From positions 1-37,560 of the IMG/VR virus record IMGVR_UViG_3300035180_000083: 37,560 bases of DNA, one strand, 5' to 3'. This document shows, piece after piece, positions 20,371-30,145 of the stretch. The notes under the pieces were generated by a model that ran no database searches, had not been told where the DNA came from, and saw only the letters and a list, made by a program, of their open reading frames with translations. The DNA is from a virus. Position 1 is the stretch's first letter, and every line of letters begins with the position of its first letter. Both the position numbers and the translations under genes were made by a program.

Positions 20371-21968
20371 TGTTACAAGAACGGTTTCGCATACTGGATG
20401 GAAATAGATCTAGTAAATTAGAAAGATCGCGTTTCTGTTCAGCACTTACAATCCCGACAATCCTACCACCATCCTCATGGGATGAGGGTAGATCTTTACC
20501 ACAACCATACTCATCCGTCAGTAGCAGAGGAGTAACCTCCCTTGCTTCGCGGATGTTGAGCGCATTGATTCCATTGAACGATGCACCATTCTTTAGATTC
20601 GGAATGAAGGATGGATCATCAGCTCCCTTTGAAGTAGATCAGTACCTTGAGACATTGTCTTATCAGGTCTACCGAAAGTTAATCTCAACTAACTTACGGG
20701 AATCTGTCTATCAAGCATTACAAAATCTAATCATCACTGGAGATATTCTAATGATGATGGATGATAAGTTTTTCTATACTAACTATCGGCTTGACCAATA
20801 CGTAGTACAGAGAGATGTAATGGGAGAAGTAATTGAGATTATACATCTTGAATACGAGGCTATTGATCCAGAAGATATTAGATATGATCAATCATCTATT
20901 GAGTATCGACAAGGATATAGAACATTCTACTGTCAGTTTATCAAACAAGATGATGGTAGGTGGTACTATAGAAAGGAAGACTCAGCTGGAGAACTGATTA
21001 ATGATGGATACTATTTGGTTCCAACATTTGCAGTTCTTAGATGGCTAAGTATTCCTGGTGAGAACTATGGTAGATCTCACTGCGAAGATATCATTGGAGA
21101 TATTAGATCTCTAGAAGCATATACCAAAGCACAGATCGAAGGTCTTGCTGCTGCTAGTGCATTCTGGATTGCAATAGATCCTGGTGGTGTAACCGAAGTA
21201 GATGACATTGCTCTTATGAGAAATGGATCCTTCGTATCCGCAAGACAGCAGGATGTATTTACTATTAGTCCAGCATCAACAATGAATCCACAGATTCAAG
21301 CAGCATCAGCTGCCGTTGAAAACATGAGACGAGAGGTTGGTCAGGCATTCCTTATGACTGGTCAGGCTATCCCATCTGGAGACAGAGTAACAGCCACAGC
21401 TGTTCGTATGATCGGTTCTGAACTTGAGACGGTACTTGGAGGAGCATTCTCTTCTATTGCCCGTACACTGATGGAGCCGATTGTAAAGAGATGCATTGTT
21501 CAGATGCTAGAGGAAAGTCTTCTTGACCCAGGTCTTGAGGAACAATTCTTTACTGATGATGGCACACTTGATCTACAGATCATCACTGGACTACAAGCAC
21601 TGAGCAGAGACTCAGACTTACAAAAACTTATGCAGCTTGGAGAGATGGTAAGAAACTTACCACCAGATGCTATTGCTACATTCAAGTGGGATGCTTATGC
21701 ATCTCAACTAATTACATCTCTAGGTTTCGATGCCCGTCAATGGGTTCGTAGCGAGGATGAAGTTAAGAAAATGCAACAGCAACAGCAGATGCAACAATCA
21801 CAGATGGCTACACAGCAGACAACTGCTGGAGCAGTGGGTTCATCTATGGCTCAGGCGGCAGGACAGGCTACCAGTACTGCATTAGAATCACCCGAAATGC
21901 AAGCACAGGCACAGCAAGCACTACAGGGTATTGACCTATCTCAGATAACTGGAGGAATGCAACAATGA
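20367..21968 (+). CDS. portal protein (T7 gp8-like head-tail connector)
   Basis: A 533-residue protein forming the dodecameric DNA channel at the capsid vertex. The start region (YSSVSSRGVTSLASRMLSAL, PLNDAPFFRF) and the central VIHLEY/EDI-type beta segments match the podovirus connector family, and the length is close to T7 gp8 (536). A conserved-looking EVGQAFLM..Q...S..RVTATA block with helix EL..LGGAFSS follows at about 325-370. The C-terminal 70 residues are Gln/Ala-rich and low complexity (KKMQQQQQMQQSQ), which is typical. Gene order before scaffold and capsid supports the call. ATG 20370 is an alternative start. Confidence 0.93.
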   Translation: MMLQERFRILDGNRSSKLERSRFCSALTIPTILPPSSWDEGRSLPQPYSSVSSRGVTSLASRMLSALIPLNDAPFFRFGMKDGSSAPFEVDQYLETLSYQVYRKLISTNLRESVYQALQNLIITGDILMMMDDKFFYTNYRLDQYVVQRDVMGEVIEIIHLEYEAIDPEDIRYDQSSIEYRQGYRTFYCQFIKQDDGRWYYRKEDSAGELINDGYYLVPTFAVLRWLSIPGENYGRSHCEDIIGDIRSLEAYTKAQIEGLAAASAFWIAIDPGGVTEVDDIALMRNGSFVSARQQDVFTISPASTMNPQIQAASAAVENMRREVGQAFLMTGQAIPSGDRVTATAVRMIGSELETVLGGAFSSIARTLMEPIVKRCIVQMLEESLLDPGLEEQFFTDDGTLDLQIITGLQALSRDSDLQKLMQLGEMVRNLPPDAIATFKWDAYASQLITSLGFDARQWVRSEDEVKKMQQQQQMQQSQMATQQTTAGAVGSSMAQAAGQATSTALESPEMQAQAQQALQGIDLSQITGGMQQ

Positions 21969-22618
21969 GTATTCAAGGAATCTCAGGTACGATGAACCAC
22001 ATTAAACAGGTTCAGCGGCTAACCTATGTCATGGATAATTCACCAGCAACAAATGTTATTCTGTATGTTAATAAGTCACAGTATGCTGGACGGTATTCAT
22101 CTATTGATGATGCACAACTTGCAGCACAAGGTCTATTAACAAAGTGTGGTTGTTCAAGACCAGACGAAAGAATATTAAATGTTCCTCAGGAAATTATAAC
22201 CCCTGGATTAAGAACAATAACTACACCAAACTGGATAGATATTACTGTTGAGTATGATCAAGTTACTCCAGGATTTGGATATATTTCAGCATCACAAAGA
22301 ATGACACTACAGGGTAATGCAATTGTATTACAACTATCTGGAACATCTAAAGCTGTTTCTTTATATGTAAAGAGAAGTTTTTCTCCTATTACCGCAACCA
22401 CAGTTAGTCCAGTCCTAGAACAATATACAAAAATAAATCTATTTCCAGCATATCTAATTGTTAGTCCTAGTGAGTACGTTAGATTTAAATGTGATCATAG
22501 TTACACAGCACCATACCCAACAGTTGCCAGTGCTTTAGAGTTAGTAACAATAACAAACCTAAGTAATAACGGGTCTCCTGTAGATACATTTAATATGAAC
22601 TACAGTATCTTAGTCTAA
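21965..22618 (+). CDS. beta-rich putative virion protein between portal and scaffold
   Basis: A 217-residue protein starting MSIQGISGTMNHIKQVQRLT, predicted nearly all beta from residue 70 onward (RTITTPNWIDITVEYDQ, NAIVLQLSGTSKAVSLYVKR). It contains three Cys and no signal peptide. T7 has no gene between portal and scaffold, so this and the next gene form an insertion in the head module. A head decoration or tail-associated role is plausible from position and beta content. No family recognised. Confidence 0.7.
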   Translation: MSIQGISGTMNHIKQVQRLTYVMDNSPATNVILYVNKSQYAGRYSSIDDAQLAAQGLLTKCGCSRPDERILNVPQEIITPGLRTITTPNWIDITVEYDQVTPGFGYISASQRMTLQGNAIVLQLSGTSKAVSLYVKRSFSPITATTVSPVLEQYTKINLFPAYLIVSPSEYVRFKCDHSYTAPYPTVASALELVTITNLSNNGSPVDTFNMNYSILV

Positions 22619-22626
22619 GGAACTAC

Positions 22627-24336
22627 ATGCCAAGAATTACATACGTACCAACAACACATCAGAATTCTAGTTCCTTTCCAGAAGATTCTACATCATACGC
22701 AGTATGGGGTACAGCATGGGATGGCAGAGGAATTTCATCAAACGATAAATCTATAGTTCCAGTAGTTAGAATGTTCTATAAAGAAGACACTAGCTTGGCT
22801 GGAACAAGGCGTAGATACACAGACAATGCAACACTGCCTACCCTACCAACTTCTATTAGCGACTCCCTCGCAGTACTACGCGGAATCCCACAATCAAGGC
22901 GTGTTTTGTTTCCTAACTTCTTACAAGACGATGGCATTGGTGGAAACGACCTAGATAACTCCTCATATTATAAGAACAATACTAATACTAATGTTCAAAT
23001 TTCTGGTGTTAACTGGGATTCTGTATTCCAATATAATGCATCATCATCTCAAACACTAGATGCAAAGAAATATTTCAAGGCTTATATAGAAGAAGCTGAA
23101 AAGACCAACGCACAGTTCAGCAACATTGTAGATGACTATGAGTCATGGTCTGCTTGGAGTCTTGGTGGTGTTCGATTAACTGGAGGAACTGTAGCTGCAT
23201 GGCAAACAGCTGGAGATGCTCGTCTTATTGGAATTATTACCGCAGATGCTAGGTTTACTGATACCGCGCATGGAGATCTTACACGTTCTAAGTCATGGAG
23301 TAAAATCCTAACAGATACTTATTTCAACTTAACAGGTACAGTTGCTACTGTTTCAACAATCATGGCAAACTGGATTGGACGAACAACATCAACAGATTAC
23401 GCAAGCGGTTCTCCTTATAATGTTCCCAACTCATATTACTCTTGGGATAAAACAATGAGACAGGTTGCTGAAACACACCGTGTTGAGCATATCTATAAGC
23501 AAGTATTTACAAAGCCGTGGTTTACTGGTAAGTATTCCAACTATGATACACTAAACAATACATACAAAGAGTGGAAATATCTACGAGATTATAACACTCA
23601 CTATGGACTTCTTGGTGGATTGTGTCACAGAGATCCTAAAGTTGTGCCATCACCCGTTCAATACGGTGTTCTTGCTGCTTTATATACTTGGGGATATGTA
23701 ACTACACCCACAACAGATGTAGATTTATATTCATTCAAAGCACCAGGATCTGGAGTAACCGCATACAATAATAATACCTATATGGTTTTTACTATGGATA
23801 TGCAGAATATAAGATCAATCATTCGAGAAAATGAGAATGGCTTTAGACCGTGGGTAAGACACCCTCTTGATACTGGTGATGCTTGTCAGTACGCATATGA
23901 TAGTAGATACTGGAATGAGATGATCTATCACTCAGCATTGAGTGGTGCAAACCCATTCTTATATTTTCAATCAGCAAAGACTGATACAGCACCATTACAT
24001 GCTTGTCTCAAAGAGATCAAGGGAATTTCAAAGAACGGAACATTTAAACCATGTTCAAATGCTAACTCAAGTTCATTAGAGATATCCGATAGAATTAAAC
24101 TAAAGGATAACTACGAGAAGGGTTGTGTTAGTGGTGGTGAAATTCAAAGTGGACAACTAAGAGGACAGAAACTATGGCGAGTTACTGTTCCTCCGCATCT
24201 TGTAAATGGTAGCGGAGTAACAACAGTAACTCTTCAGGTTAATGGTGTAAACGAAACACAAACAGTATCCGCAACAACTCGCGGGTTCTGGTATCTTAAC
24301 GATACAGCTCCCGTAATTATAACAACAACAGGATAA
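22627..24336 (+). CDS. TIM-barrel/glycoside hydrolase-like virion protein
   Basis: A 569-residue protein lying in the head gene cluster. From about residue 45 it reads VPVVRMFYKED, then alternating strand-helix units. DDYESW (Asp169, Asp170, Glu172) sits at the end of a strand, and YDSRYWNEMIYHSALSGANP (Trp429, Glu431, His435) precedes FLYFQS, both in style with barrel-ending loops of glycoside hydrolases. The last 110 residues (WRVTVPPHLVNGSGVTTVTL) look like a beta-sandwich. The general phrasing reminds me of uncharacterised planctomycete glycosidase-like proteins, but no family is confirmed. There is no signal peptide, which suits a virion-borne enzyme. A role in degrading host surface glycan is inference. 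Confidence 0.6.
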   Translation: MPRITYVPTTHQNSSSFPEDSTSYAVWGTAWDGRGISSNDKSIVPVVRMFYKEDTSLAGTRRRYTDNATLPTLPTSISDSLAVLRGIPQSRRVLFPNFLQDDGIGGNDLDNSSYYKNNTNTNVQISGVNWDSVFQYNASSSQTLDAKKYFKAYIEEAEKTNAQFSNIVDDYESWSAWSLGGVRLTGGTVAAWQTAGDARLIGIITADARFTDTAHGDLTRSKSWSKILTDTYFNLTGTVATVSTIMANWIGRTTSTDYASGSPYNVPNSYYSWDKTMRQVAETHRVEHIYKQVFTKPWFTGKYSNYDTLNNTYKEWKYLRDYNTHYGLLGGLCHRDPKVVPSPVQYGVLAALYTWGYVTTPTTDVDLYSFKAPGSGVTAYNNNTYMVFTMDMQNIRSIIRENENGFRPWVRHPLDTGDACQYAYDSRYWNEMIYHSALSGANPFLYFQSAKTDTAPLHACLKEIKGISKNGTFKPCSNANSSSLEISDRIKLKDNYEKGCVSGGEIQSGQLRGQKLWRVTVPPHLVNGSGVTTVTLQVNGVNETQTVSATTRGFWYLNDTAPVIITTTG

Positions 24337-24339
24337 TAA

Positions 24340-25227
24340 ATGTCTGAACAACAACAACCAACGACTCCACAGAACGTGGAACAATCAGAGGTTCATACCG
24401 ATCCCGTCATTGCCCGTGAGGCACAGGCTTTTGAGATACACGTAAACGCAAACAATGTACCAGTACCAGACAATTTCAAGTCTGTTGGTGATTGGTTTAC
24501 AGCCCTCAAGTCTGCTCAAGGTGAATACACCAAGGCAAGACAGGAGATCTCACAACTTAAACAACAGATTCCACAGCCAGTAGCAGCTGAACCCGTAGCT
24601 CAGGAGCAATCAGTTCCAAAGATTCCAGAGGAACTACGGATCCCAGACAAGCCAAAGGAAGTGGAGCAATCTACGCAAGCAGTAGAGAATGTACTCACTC
24701 AGGAAGAGTGGGCAAAGTATTCAACTGAATTTACCGTGAACGGCAATCTATCAGAAGATTCTCGTTCCAAGATTAAGTCGAAGCTAAATGTCCCAGACTT
24801 TGTGATTGATGACTTCATGCAGGGACAGAAGGCCCGCTTGCAAAATGCCTATTCAGAGGCAGCTAATACGGTAGGTGGCAGGGATAACCTTGCCCGTGTA
24901 TTTGATTGGGCTAGTAAGAACCTGTCGCAGCAGGATCAGATCACCATCAATACCGCATTAGCAACACCTTCATGGGAAGTTACGTTGCTTGGTCTTAAGT
25001 CGAAATATGATTCGGCTCAGGCTAGTAAGGTAACATCTCAGGAACCAGCAAAACAAATTGCAAACAAGGTAGGACAAGGTTCGGCAACTAATGTCAACAA
25101 CCTACCCTTTGGCAGTAAGGCTGAGTTCTACTCACAGCGTTCGGATCCACGCTTTGCAACAGATCCAAAATATAGACAAGCCGTAGAGTTACGGATGTCT
25201 AGAACTAATTTTAATAATCTCAGATAA
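24340..25227 (+). CDS. scaffolding (capsid assembly) protein, T7 gp9-like
   Basis: A 295-residue, acidic, Gln/Pro-rich protein immediately upstream of the major capsid gene, close to T7 gp9 in length (307). The N-terminal third is disordered (MSEQQQPTTPQNVEQSEVHT), then a helical middle (GEYTKARQEISQLKQQI) and a conserved-looking C-terminal region. It ends VELRMSRTNF near the residues that usually contact capsid protein. It would template procapsid assembly and leave before DNA packaging. Confidence 0.9.
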   Translation: MSEQQQPTTPQNVEQSEVHTDPVIAREAQAFEIHVNANNVPVPDNFKSVGDWFTALKSAQGEYTKARQEISQLKQQIPQPVAAEPVAQEQSVPKIPEELRIPDKPKEVEQSTQAVENVLTQEEWAKYSTEFTVNGNLSEDSRSKIKSKLNVPDFVIDDFMQGQKARLQNAYSEAANTVGGRDNLARVFDWASKNLSQQDQITINTALATPSWEVTLLGLKSKYDSAQASKVTSQEPAKQIANKVGQGSATNVNNLPFGSKAEFYSQRSDPRFATDPKYRQAVELRMSRTNFNNLR

Positions 25228-25239
25228 AGGATATAGAAC

Positions 25240-26640
25240 ATGGCTATTAATTCAGCCGACAATATTACAGCAGCAGAGTTCCCGTACAGATCAGACGTAA
25301 CATTGGGTCTAGCAGGACCAATCGCAGGAGCTAACAAACTCTGGTTATCCATCTGGAGCGGTGAAACCATTCACGCTTACGATGAGTACAATATGTTCGA
25401 GTCACTTGTTGACTCTAAGACCATCAGCAACGGCGTTGCTATGGAATTCCCAGTTACTGGAACCGTTAACCTCAATGCTGCATGGAACGCTGGTGTTGAG
25501 CTTCTTGGTTCAACCACCGACTCAACTTCCGCAACCATTGCAATCAAGTTAGACAAGCGTCCAATCGCTGCTCACTTTGAAATTGATAATGTTGACCTCA
25601 TGCAGACCCAGTGGGAGTTCCGATCAGAGCTTGCGCGTCAGGCTGGTATGACTCTTGGCAACGCACGTGACAAGCAGATCTCTGCTTACATTGCACGTGC
25701 TGCTGCTGAGGATCTTAACTTTAATACTGCATACAATGGCTCTATTTCTCCAGTTGGAACCGCCGATCCACGCGCAATTCCGTGTGGTCCAGTATACCTT
25801 GAACCAATGTTCTACAACCTTGGTCTATCATCTGCAAGTATTGCAGATAGATCATCAGCGGCTCTTTTAGCACTCAAGGCTTGCGAGGATTTTGTTGTAT
25901 ACCTCCAGACCATCAATGCTCCATCCGATGGGGTTTACCTTGCAGTAGAACCACGCGCATTCCAAGACATTCGTGCTCTTGGTGTTGCTCGTACAGATAC
26001 CGTTGCTGCAAATATGCAACCAATGTTTGGTGGCGTTGCAATGGCTGGTGGTCTTGGTGCAGCCCTAACTCAGGGTCTTAATAAGATCACTGATTCTCTT
26101 GAGTACATGGGTGTCAAGATCATGAAGAGCAATCACCTTCCAACTTCAAACTTCACTGGTATTGGTGAAGCACGTTACAACCTTGCCTTCGGTGATTGTG
26201 GTGTCTGTGGTCTTCTCTTTCAGAAGAGTGCGGTTGCCTCTCTCAAGTTTCAGGGTCTAAAGGTCGATACTGTTGATGACATTCGTCGTAACACCACCTT
26301 TACCGTTGCAAGCATGATGGCTGGTACTGGTGTTCTTCGTCCAGAGTGTGCTGCAGTGCTTGTCAAGCCAACCGCTGCAAACTGGATTATCACAGCTAGC
26401 ATTGATACTGAGGCTAACTATGCAGCAGCAACTCCATCAAGTCCCGCTCTAGCAAACCTATTTAACGGTCCAACTTCATTTGGTACTACTACTGGTATGA
26501 CTCTTAGCGCGTGGCTAGTTGGTGCTGGTTCTGGTGGTGTAACCGCTGCTAAGGCACGTCACGGTATACGTTGCAACCTTGGTGCAAACTTCAGCCGCGA
26601 AGTTCTCAATACCGCTTCTGGTTCATTCCCATACGCCTAA
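25240..26640 (+). CDS. major capsid protein, T7 gp10-like HK97 fold
   Basis: A 466-residue protein, larger than T7 gp10A (345) and gp10B (398). The N-terminal region (LWLSIWSGETIHAYDEYNMF) and HFEIDNVDLMQTQWEFRSEL with DKQISAYI correspond to the N-arm and E-loop/spine helix of podovirus capsid proteins. GVYLAVEPRAFQDIRAL is the P-domain helix. The last about 90 residues (ANWIITASIDTEANYAAATP onward) look like an added beta-rich surface domain. Codons here are G/C-richer than in flanking genes, consistent with high expression. GGATATAGAAC precedes the ATG. A terminator follows 107 bases after the stop. Confidence 0.95.
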   Translation: MAINSADNITAAEFPYRSDVTLGLAGPIAGANKLWLSIWSGETIHAYDEYNMFESLVDSKTISNGVAMEFPVTGTVNLNAAWNAGVELLGSTTDSTSATIAIKLDKRPIAAHFEIDNVDLMQTQWEFRSELARQAGMTLGNARDKQISAYIARAAAEDLNFNTAYNGSISPVGTADPRAIPCGPVYLEPMFYNLGLSSASIADRSSAALLALKACEDFVVYLQTINAPSDGVYLAVEPRAFQDIRALGVARTDTVAANMQPMFGGVAMAGGLGAALTQGLNKITDSLEYMGVKIMKSNHLPTSNFTGIGEARYNLAFGDCGVCGLLFQKSAVASLKFQGLKVDTVDDIRRNTTFTVASMMAGTGVLRPECAAVLVKPTAANWIITASIDTEANYAAATPSSPALANLFNGPTSFGTTTGMTLSAWLVGAGSGGVTAAKARHGIRCNLGANFSREVLNTASGSFPYA

Positions 26641-26718
26641 TAGGTTTGGGATCGTAATTCTTTGTTTTAGTTTTGCAAAGACTTTAGCCAGAAGGGTTGC
26701 GGTGATCAGACATCTCCT

Positions 26719-26738
26719 CTACATACATCGGTATGTAG
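26719..26738 (+). other. perfect 8-bp hairpin downstream of the capsid gene
   Basis: CTACATAC (26719-26726), loop ATCG, then GTATGTAG (26731-26738) forms eight perfect pairs. No T-tract follows, so it is not itself a terminator. It lies ten bases before the terminator stem and may stabilise the capsid mRNA 3' end or be cut by RNase III, as between late genes of T7-like phages. Confidence 0.6.
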
Positions 26739-26747
26739 TTGCATACG

Positions 26748-26780
26748 CCTATGCCCCCTTAAATGGGGGCGTAGGTTTTT
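26748..26780 (+). terminator. intrinsic terminator after the capsid gene
   Basis: CCTATGCCCCC (26748-26758), loop TTAAAT, GGGGGCGTAGG (26765-26775) and TTTTT. The stem has 11 pairs including one T-G wobble. It occupies the place of the T7 T-phi terminator after gene 10, allowing more capsid than tail transcript. It lies in the 168-base non-coding stretch 26641-26808. Confidence 0.93.
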
Positions 26781-26808
26781 CATTATCCCCAACAGAAAGG
26801 AATCATCT

Positions 26809-27462
26809 ATGGGATATTTATCAAAGTTAGACGCAGTTAATATGATGATGCTATCAGCAGGGGAAAGCTTAGTAGCCGACCTAGAGGAAGCATCTGGAAT
26901 AGATACAGGTATTGCAGAGTTTCTGCTAGACCAGTATAGCATGGAGCATCAGCTCCGTGGAATCGCAGAGAATAAGTTTGTCAAGAAGTTTACTCTTGAC
27001 GCAGATGGAAAGATTTTACTAGGTTATCCTAACAACGATTATCTTGGAGTACTTGAGGCATCACTTGCTTCAGCTCACTTCAATGACGAAAGAATATTGA
27101 TTAGAGCTAGAGTAACAGAGACAAATCCTCCATGCCTATATAACATGACGGATGAGACAAGCATATGGAAAGCCGATACGGATTACTATGTTACCATCAC
27201 GGCATTACTTAAGTGGGAACACTTGGATACCGTTACACAACGAGCAATCCTAAGCAGTGCAATGCGTAGATATCAGATCATCACACAAGGTGATAAGATG
27301 CTAGATCAGGTACTAGCACAAGAAGAAATGCTTACTAGAATTAAAGCACGTGCAGATAATATCACGGATAAAAAGCAGAACATCCTAAACAACGCAGAGG
27401 CAATGCAAAGATATCCAAGATCATACTATAATACTAGGAGATTTTGGAACGGAGGATACTGA
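26809..27462 (+). CDS. tail tubular protein A (gatekeeper), T7 gp11-like
   Basis: A 217-residue protein directly after the capsid terminator. It starts MGYLSKLDAVNMMMLSAGES, the typical beginning of this family (LDAVN..L..IGE), and has the helical pattern FLLDQYSMEHQLRGIAENKF and ending RRYQIITQGD. In T7 gp11 forms the dodecameric ring under the portal. GAAAGGAATCATCT precedes the start. The stop overlaps the tail tube B start (TGATGG). Confidence 0.92.
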   Translation: MGYLSKLDAVNMMMLSAGESLVADLEEASGIDTGIAEFLLDQYSMEHQLRGIAENKFVKKFTLDADGKILLGYPNNDYLGVLEASLASAHFNDERILIRARVTETNPPCLYNMTDETSIWKADTDYYVTITALLKWEHLDTVTQRAILSSAMRRYQIITQGDKMLDQVLAQEEMLTRIKARADNITDKKQNILNNAEAMQRYPRSYYNTRRFWNGGY

Positions 27463-30143
27463 TGGCTGAACCACGGACAATTAGAATCCTAACATTAAGT
27501 GGCGGTGTCAGTAGACAACCAGCTACAAAGAGAACACCATATCAAGCAGAGAATCTAGATAACTGCATGGTATCGTTAGAAAGATCAGTAGAAAAAAGAC
27601 CAGGATTTTCGATTCTTCCTGGGGCTGGAACATACGATTTATCATTCCTTCCAGTTAGTGCTAACCCACATTTCACTTGGTTTCAATTGGATAGAAGCAA
27701 CAGGTTTCTTATTATTATTGATAGAAACGCCGTGTCTCCTACCCAAAACATTCTATATGCAATGCAGATAACAGAAACTGGTTGGACAAATAAGACACCC
27801 GAATCACAATGGGATCCAAAGGATTTATTGTTAGTTTGGGATGGTTCTTCTACCATAGACGTACAAGATCCAAGATATATTATTTACCAACTAGCTTTAC
27901 AGCTAGGTGGATCAGGTAGTATTGGTTCTAAGTATAACACTATCTTAAGTAAGGGAATAATTAATTCTCACACAAGACGATACCTTACTTACGGTACTGG
28001 AAACACTAGAGAAGTACTCAAGTCATTACAACTTGGAACCAACACAATTTATTTAAATACAAAAGTATACGCTGGATTTACTAGCGGTACTTCTGGAATG
28101 GAAGTTGGACTTGACGGACACGAAGCTCAAACTGTAGATACAATCGGTAGTAAGGTTACTTATTATACAACAACAAAAGTTGTAAAGACAACTGATGGTC
28201 GTATGTATAATGAGGGTTATGTACTAAGAGAGGGTGAAGAGTTTAATGCTGACTGGAATGCTCAGTTTGTTCCAGTAGAAGAGTTTGTATATGGAGATTT
28301 TGAAAAGCCTTGGCTTGGTCAATCCGTAAGAAACTTTGGAGATCTTAGATTTCCACCAGATAATAATGACTGGATAGCTAATAACTCTCGTCCACTGGAA
28401 GGAGCAGTTCCTCTAGATCAAACTGCAAGAGATATGCTTAAGATTCTATATGATCCCTTTAGTACTTTCTATAACGCATCTACTAACACATCAGCAGCTG
28501 ATGGTAGAGGAAAGATTATATACTGTGATGCTCCGTATCTATCATTAGATGCAGGATTCTACCGCATAGTATCTTTTCAAGAGTCTGATCTTTATGCACC
28601 TCTGTTATTAAATGGAAAGGGCAAACCATATACTCAAAAGGTTCGTTCACCAGATTACTGTTCAGTAATTGATGCTAAGAGAATGCCTCAACGTCTTGTA
28701 TTTTCTGATGGTTCTTTTAAGTTTGAACCAATTGCTTGGACTAATAGAACCGTAGGTGACAGGATAACTAATCCTGGACCTTCTCCTTTTATGACCATAG
28801 ATAATGAAGCACAACACGTTCAGCTTTCAGCACTATCTAATTTTAGAGATAGATTATTCTTTTCATCTGGAGATATCTTGTTCTCATCTCAGATGGGTGT
28901 TCTTGAAGACCTGTGGATTAAGGATCCATCTAACATAACTGTTGGTGATCCTATTGATATTCGTGCATCAAGCAACAGCTATGCAGAGATAACCGCAATG
29001 ATTCCATTCAATACATATCTCTTTATTAATACAAGAGGTGGTGTTCAATTTGAATTAAAGGGACAGAACAATCTTATCTCTCCTCTAACAGCAGAAGTAT
29101 CAAGTACCACATTCTATTCAACAGCAGATCTAGTTGATCCCCAGACTCTAGGCAGTCAGATCTACTTCTTAGATAAGCAGAGAATGTATATCTATCTTAA
29201 TCAAGATAGCCGTGAATTCAATACCGCTGTTGAGTTATCTAATACAGTTCGTGGATATCTTCCAATGAACTATCAAGATGTTACAACCGCAGTAGCACAG
29301 AACTATATACTATCGGTAGATGCTGACAATAAGAATCACATTTATCTTTATTGCAATAGGTTTGATGGTAACCAACTAATTCAATCAGCGTTCTGGAGAT
29401 ACATCATTGACCCAAGTGATTCAATCTTTAGTTTAAAAACTTGGGATAATTACATATACGCTATTGTAAAAAGAGAAACACCCACTTCCGCTGCTTGGTA
29501 TTTATTATCTAACTATCTTGAAACAGAAGATAAAGATATACCAAGAATGGATTCACTAAGTAAGCTAACTATAACAAGTCTTAATGTTTCAGCTCGCGCT
29601 GTAGAAACATCCATTACTGTTCCATATATTATCCCATCGCAAGATTGTTATATTGTATTGGCTGATGGATTTACAGAACAAGGAACAACATTTAGAGCCT
29701 CTAGTTGTACTATCAGTGGATCAAACACAATTGTAGTATTTTCTGGAATGGATCTTACAGAACACATTGGAAAGAAGATCTATGTAGGATCATCCTTTCA
29801 AATGCTTATTGAATTATCTACAGCATATGTTAGAGATCAGAATAATAATATCGTCGAAGGGGCTGTCAATATCAAGACAATGACAACCAGACACAGCCAG
29901 ACTGGAACATATCGTGTTGAGGTAACGCGGCGAGGAAGAACAGCAAAACTAGTTTCTGAATTCTCCGCAACAAACCTAGAGAATACTGATATCCAATCTG
30001 TTAATGGAACGTTTATTTCAAAGGTGTTTGGATTCTCAGACGATGTAAAAATACGGATCATTAACGACAAGCTGTCACCAACAAACATAACACAGATTGA
30101 ACTTGCAACCATCTTCAATCGTAATAGTACATCTTTGAGTTAA
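27462..30143 (+). CDS. tail tubular protein B (nozzle), T7 gp12-like
   Basis: Start set at ATG 27462, six bases after GGAGG (27451-27455), giving 893 residues; an ATG at 27444 is inside the previous gene. The N-terminus (TIRILTLSGGVSRQPATKRT) and the beta-propeller-like body, with segments such as FRDRLFFSSGDILFSSQMGV, match the hexameric nozzle at the tail tip. It is longer than T7 gp12 (794). No enzymatic motif is seen. Gene order A-B-fibre is as in T7. Confidence 0.93.
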   Translation: MAEPRTIRILTLSGGVSRQPATKRTPYQAENLDNCMVSLERSVEKRPGFSILPGAGTYDLSFLPVSANPHFTWFQLDRSNRFLIIIDRNAVSPTQNILYAMQITETGWTNKTPESQWDPKDLLLVWDGSSTIDVQDPRYIIYQLALQLGGSGSIGSKYNTILSKGIINSHTRRYLTYGTGNTREVLKSLQLGTNTIYLNTKVYAGFTSGTSGMEVGLDGHEAQTVDTIGSKVTYYTTTKVVKTTDGRMYNEGYVLREGEEFNADWNAQFVPVEEFVYGDFEKPWLGQSVRNFGDLRFPPDNNDWIANNSRPLEGAVPLDQTARDMLKILYDPFSTFYNASTNTSAADGRGKIIYCDAPYLSLDAGFYRIVSFQESDLYAPLLLNGKGKPYTQKVRSPDYCSVIDAKRMPQRLVFSDGSFKFEPIAWTNRTVGDRITNPGPSPFMTIDNEAQHVQLSALSNFRDRLFFSSGDILFSSQMGVLEDLWIKDPSNITVGDPIDIRASSNSYAEITAMIPFNTYLFINTRGGVQFELKGQNNLISPLTAEVSSTTFYSTADLVDPQTLGSQIYFLDKQRMYIYLNQDSREFNTAVELSNTVRGYLPMNYQDVTTAVAQNYILSVDADNKNHIYLYCNRFDGNQLIQSAFWRYIIDPSDSIFSLKTWDNYIYAIVKRETPTSAAWYLLSNYLETEDKDIPRMDSLSKLTITSLNVSARAVETSITVPYIIPSQDCYIVLADGFTEQGTTFRASSCTISGSNTIVVFSGMDLTEHIGKKIYVGSSFQMLIELSTAYVRDQNNNIVEGAVNIKTMTTRHSQTGTYRVEVTRRGRTAKLVSEFSATNLENTDIQSVNGTFISKVFGFSDDVKIRIINDKLSPTNITQIELATIFNRNSTSLS

Positions 30144-30145
30144 CT

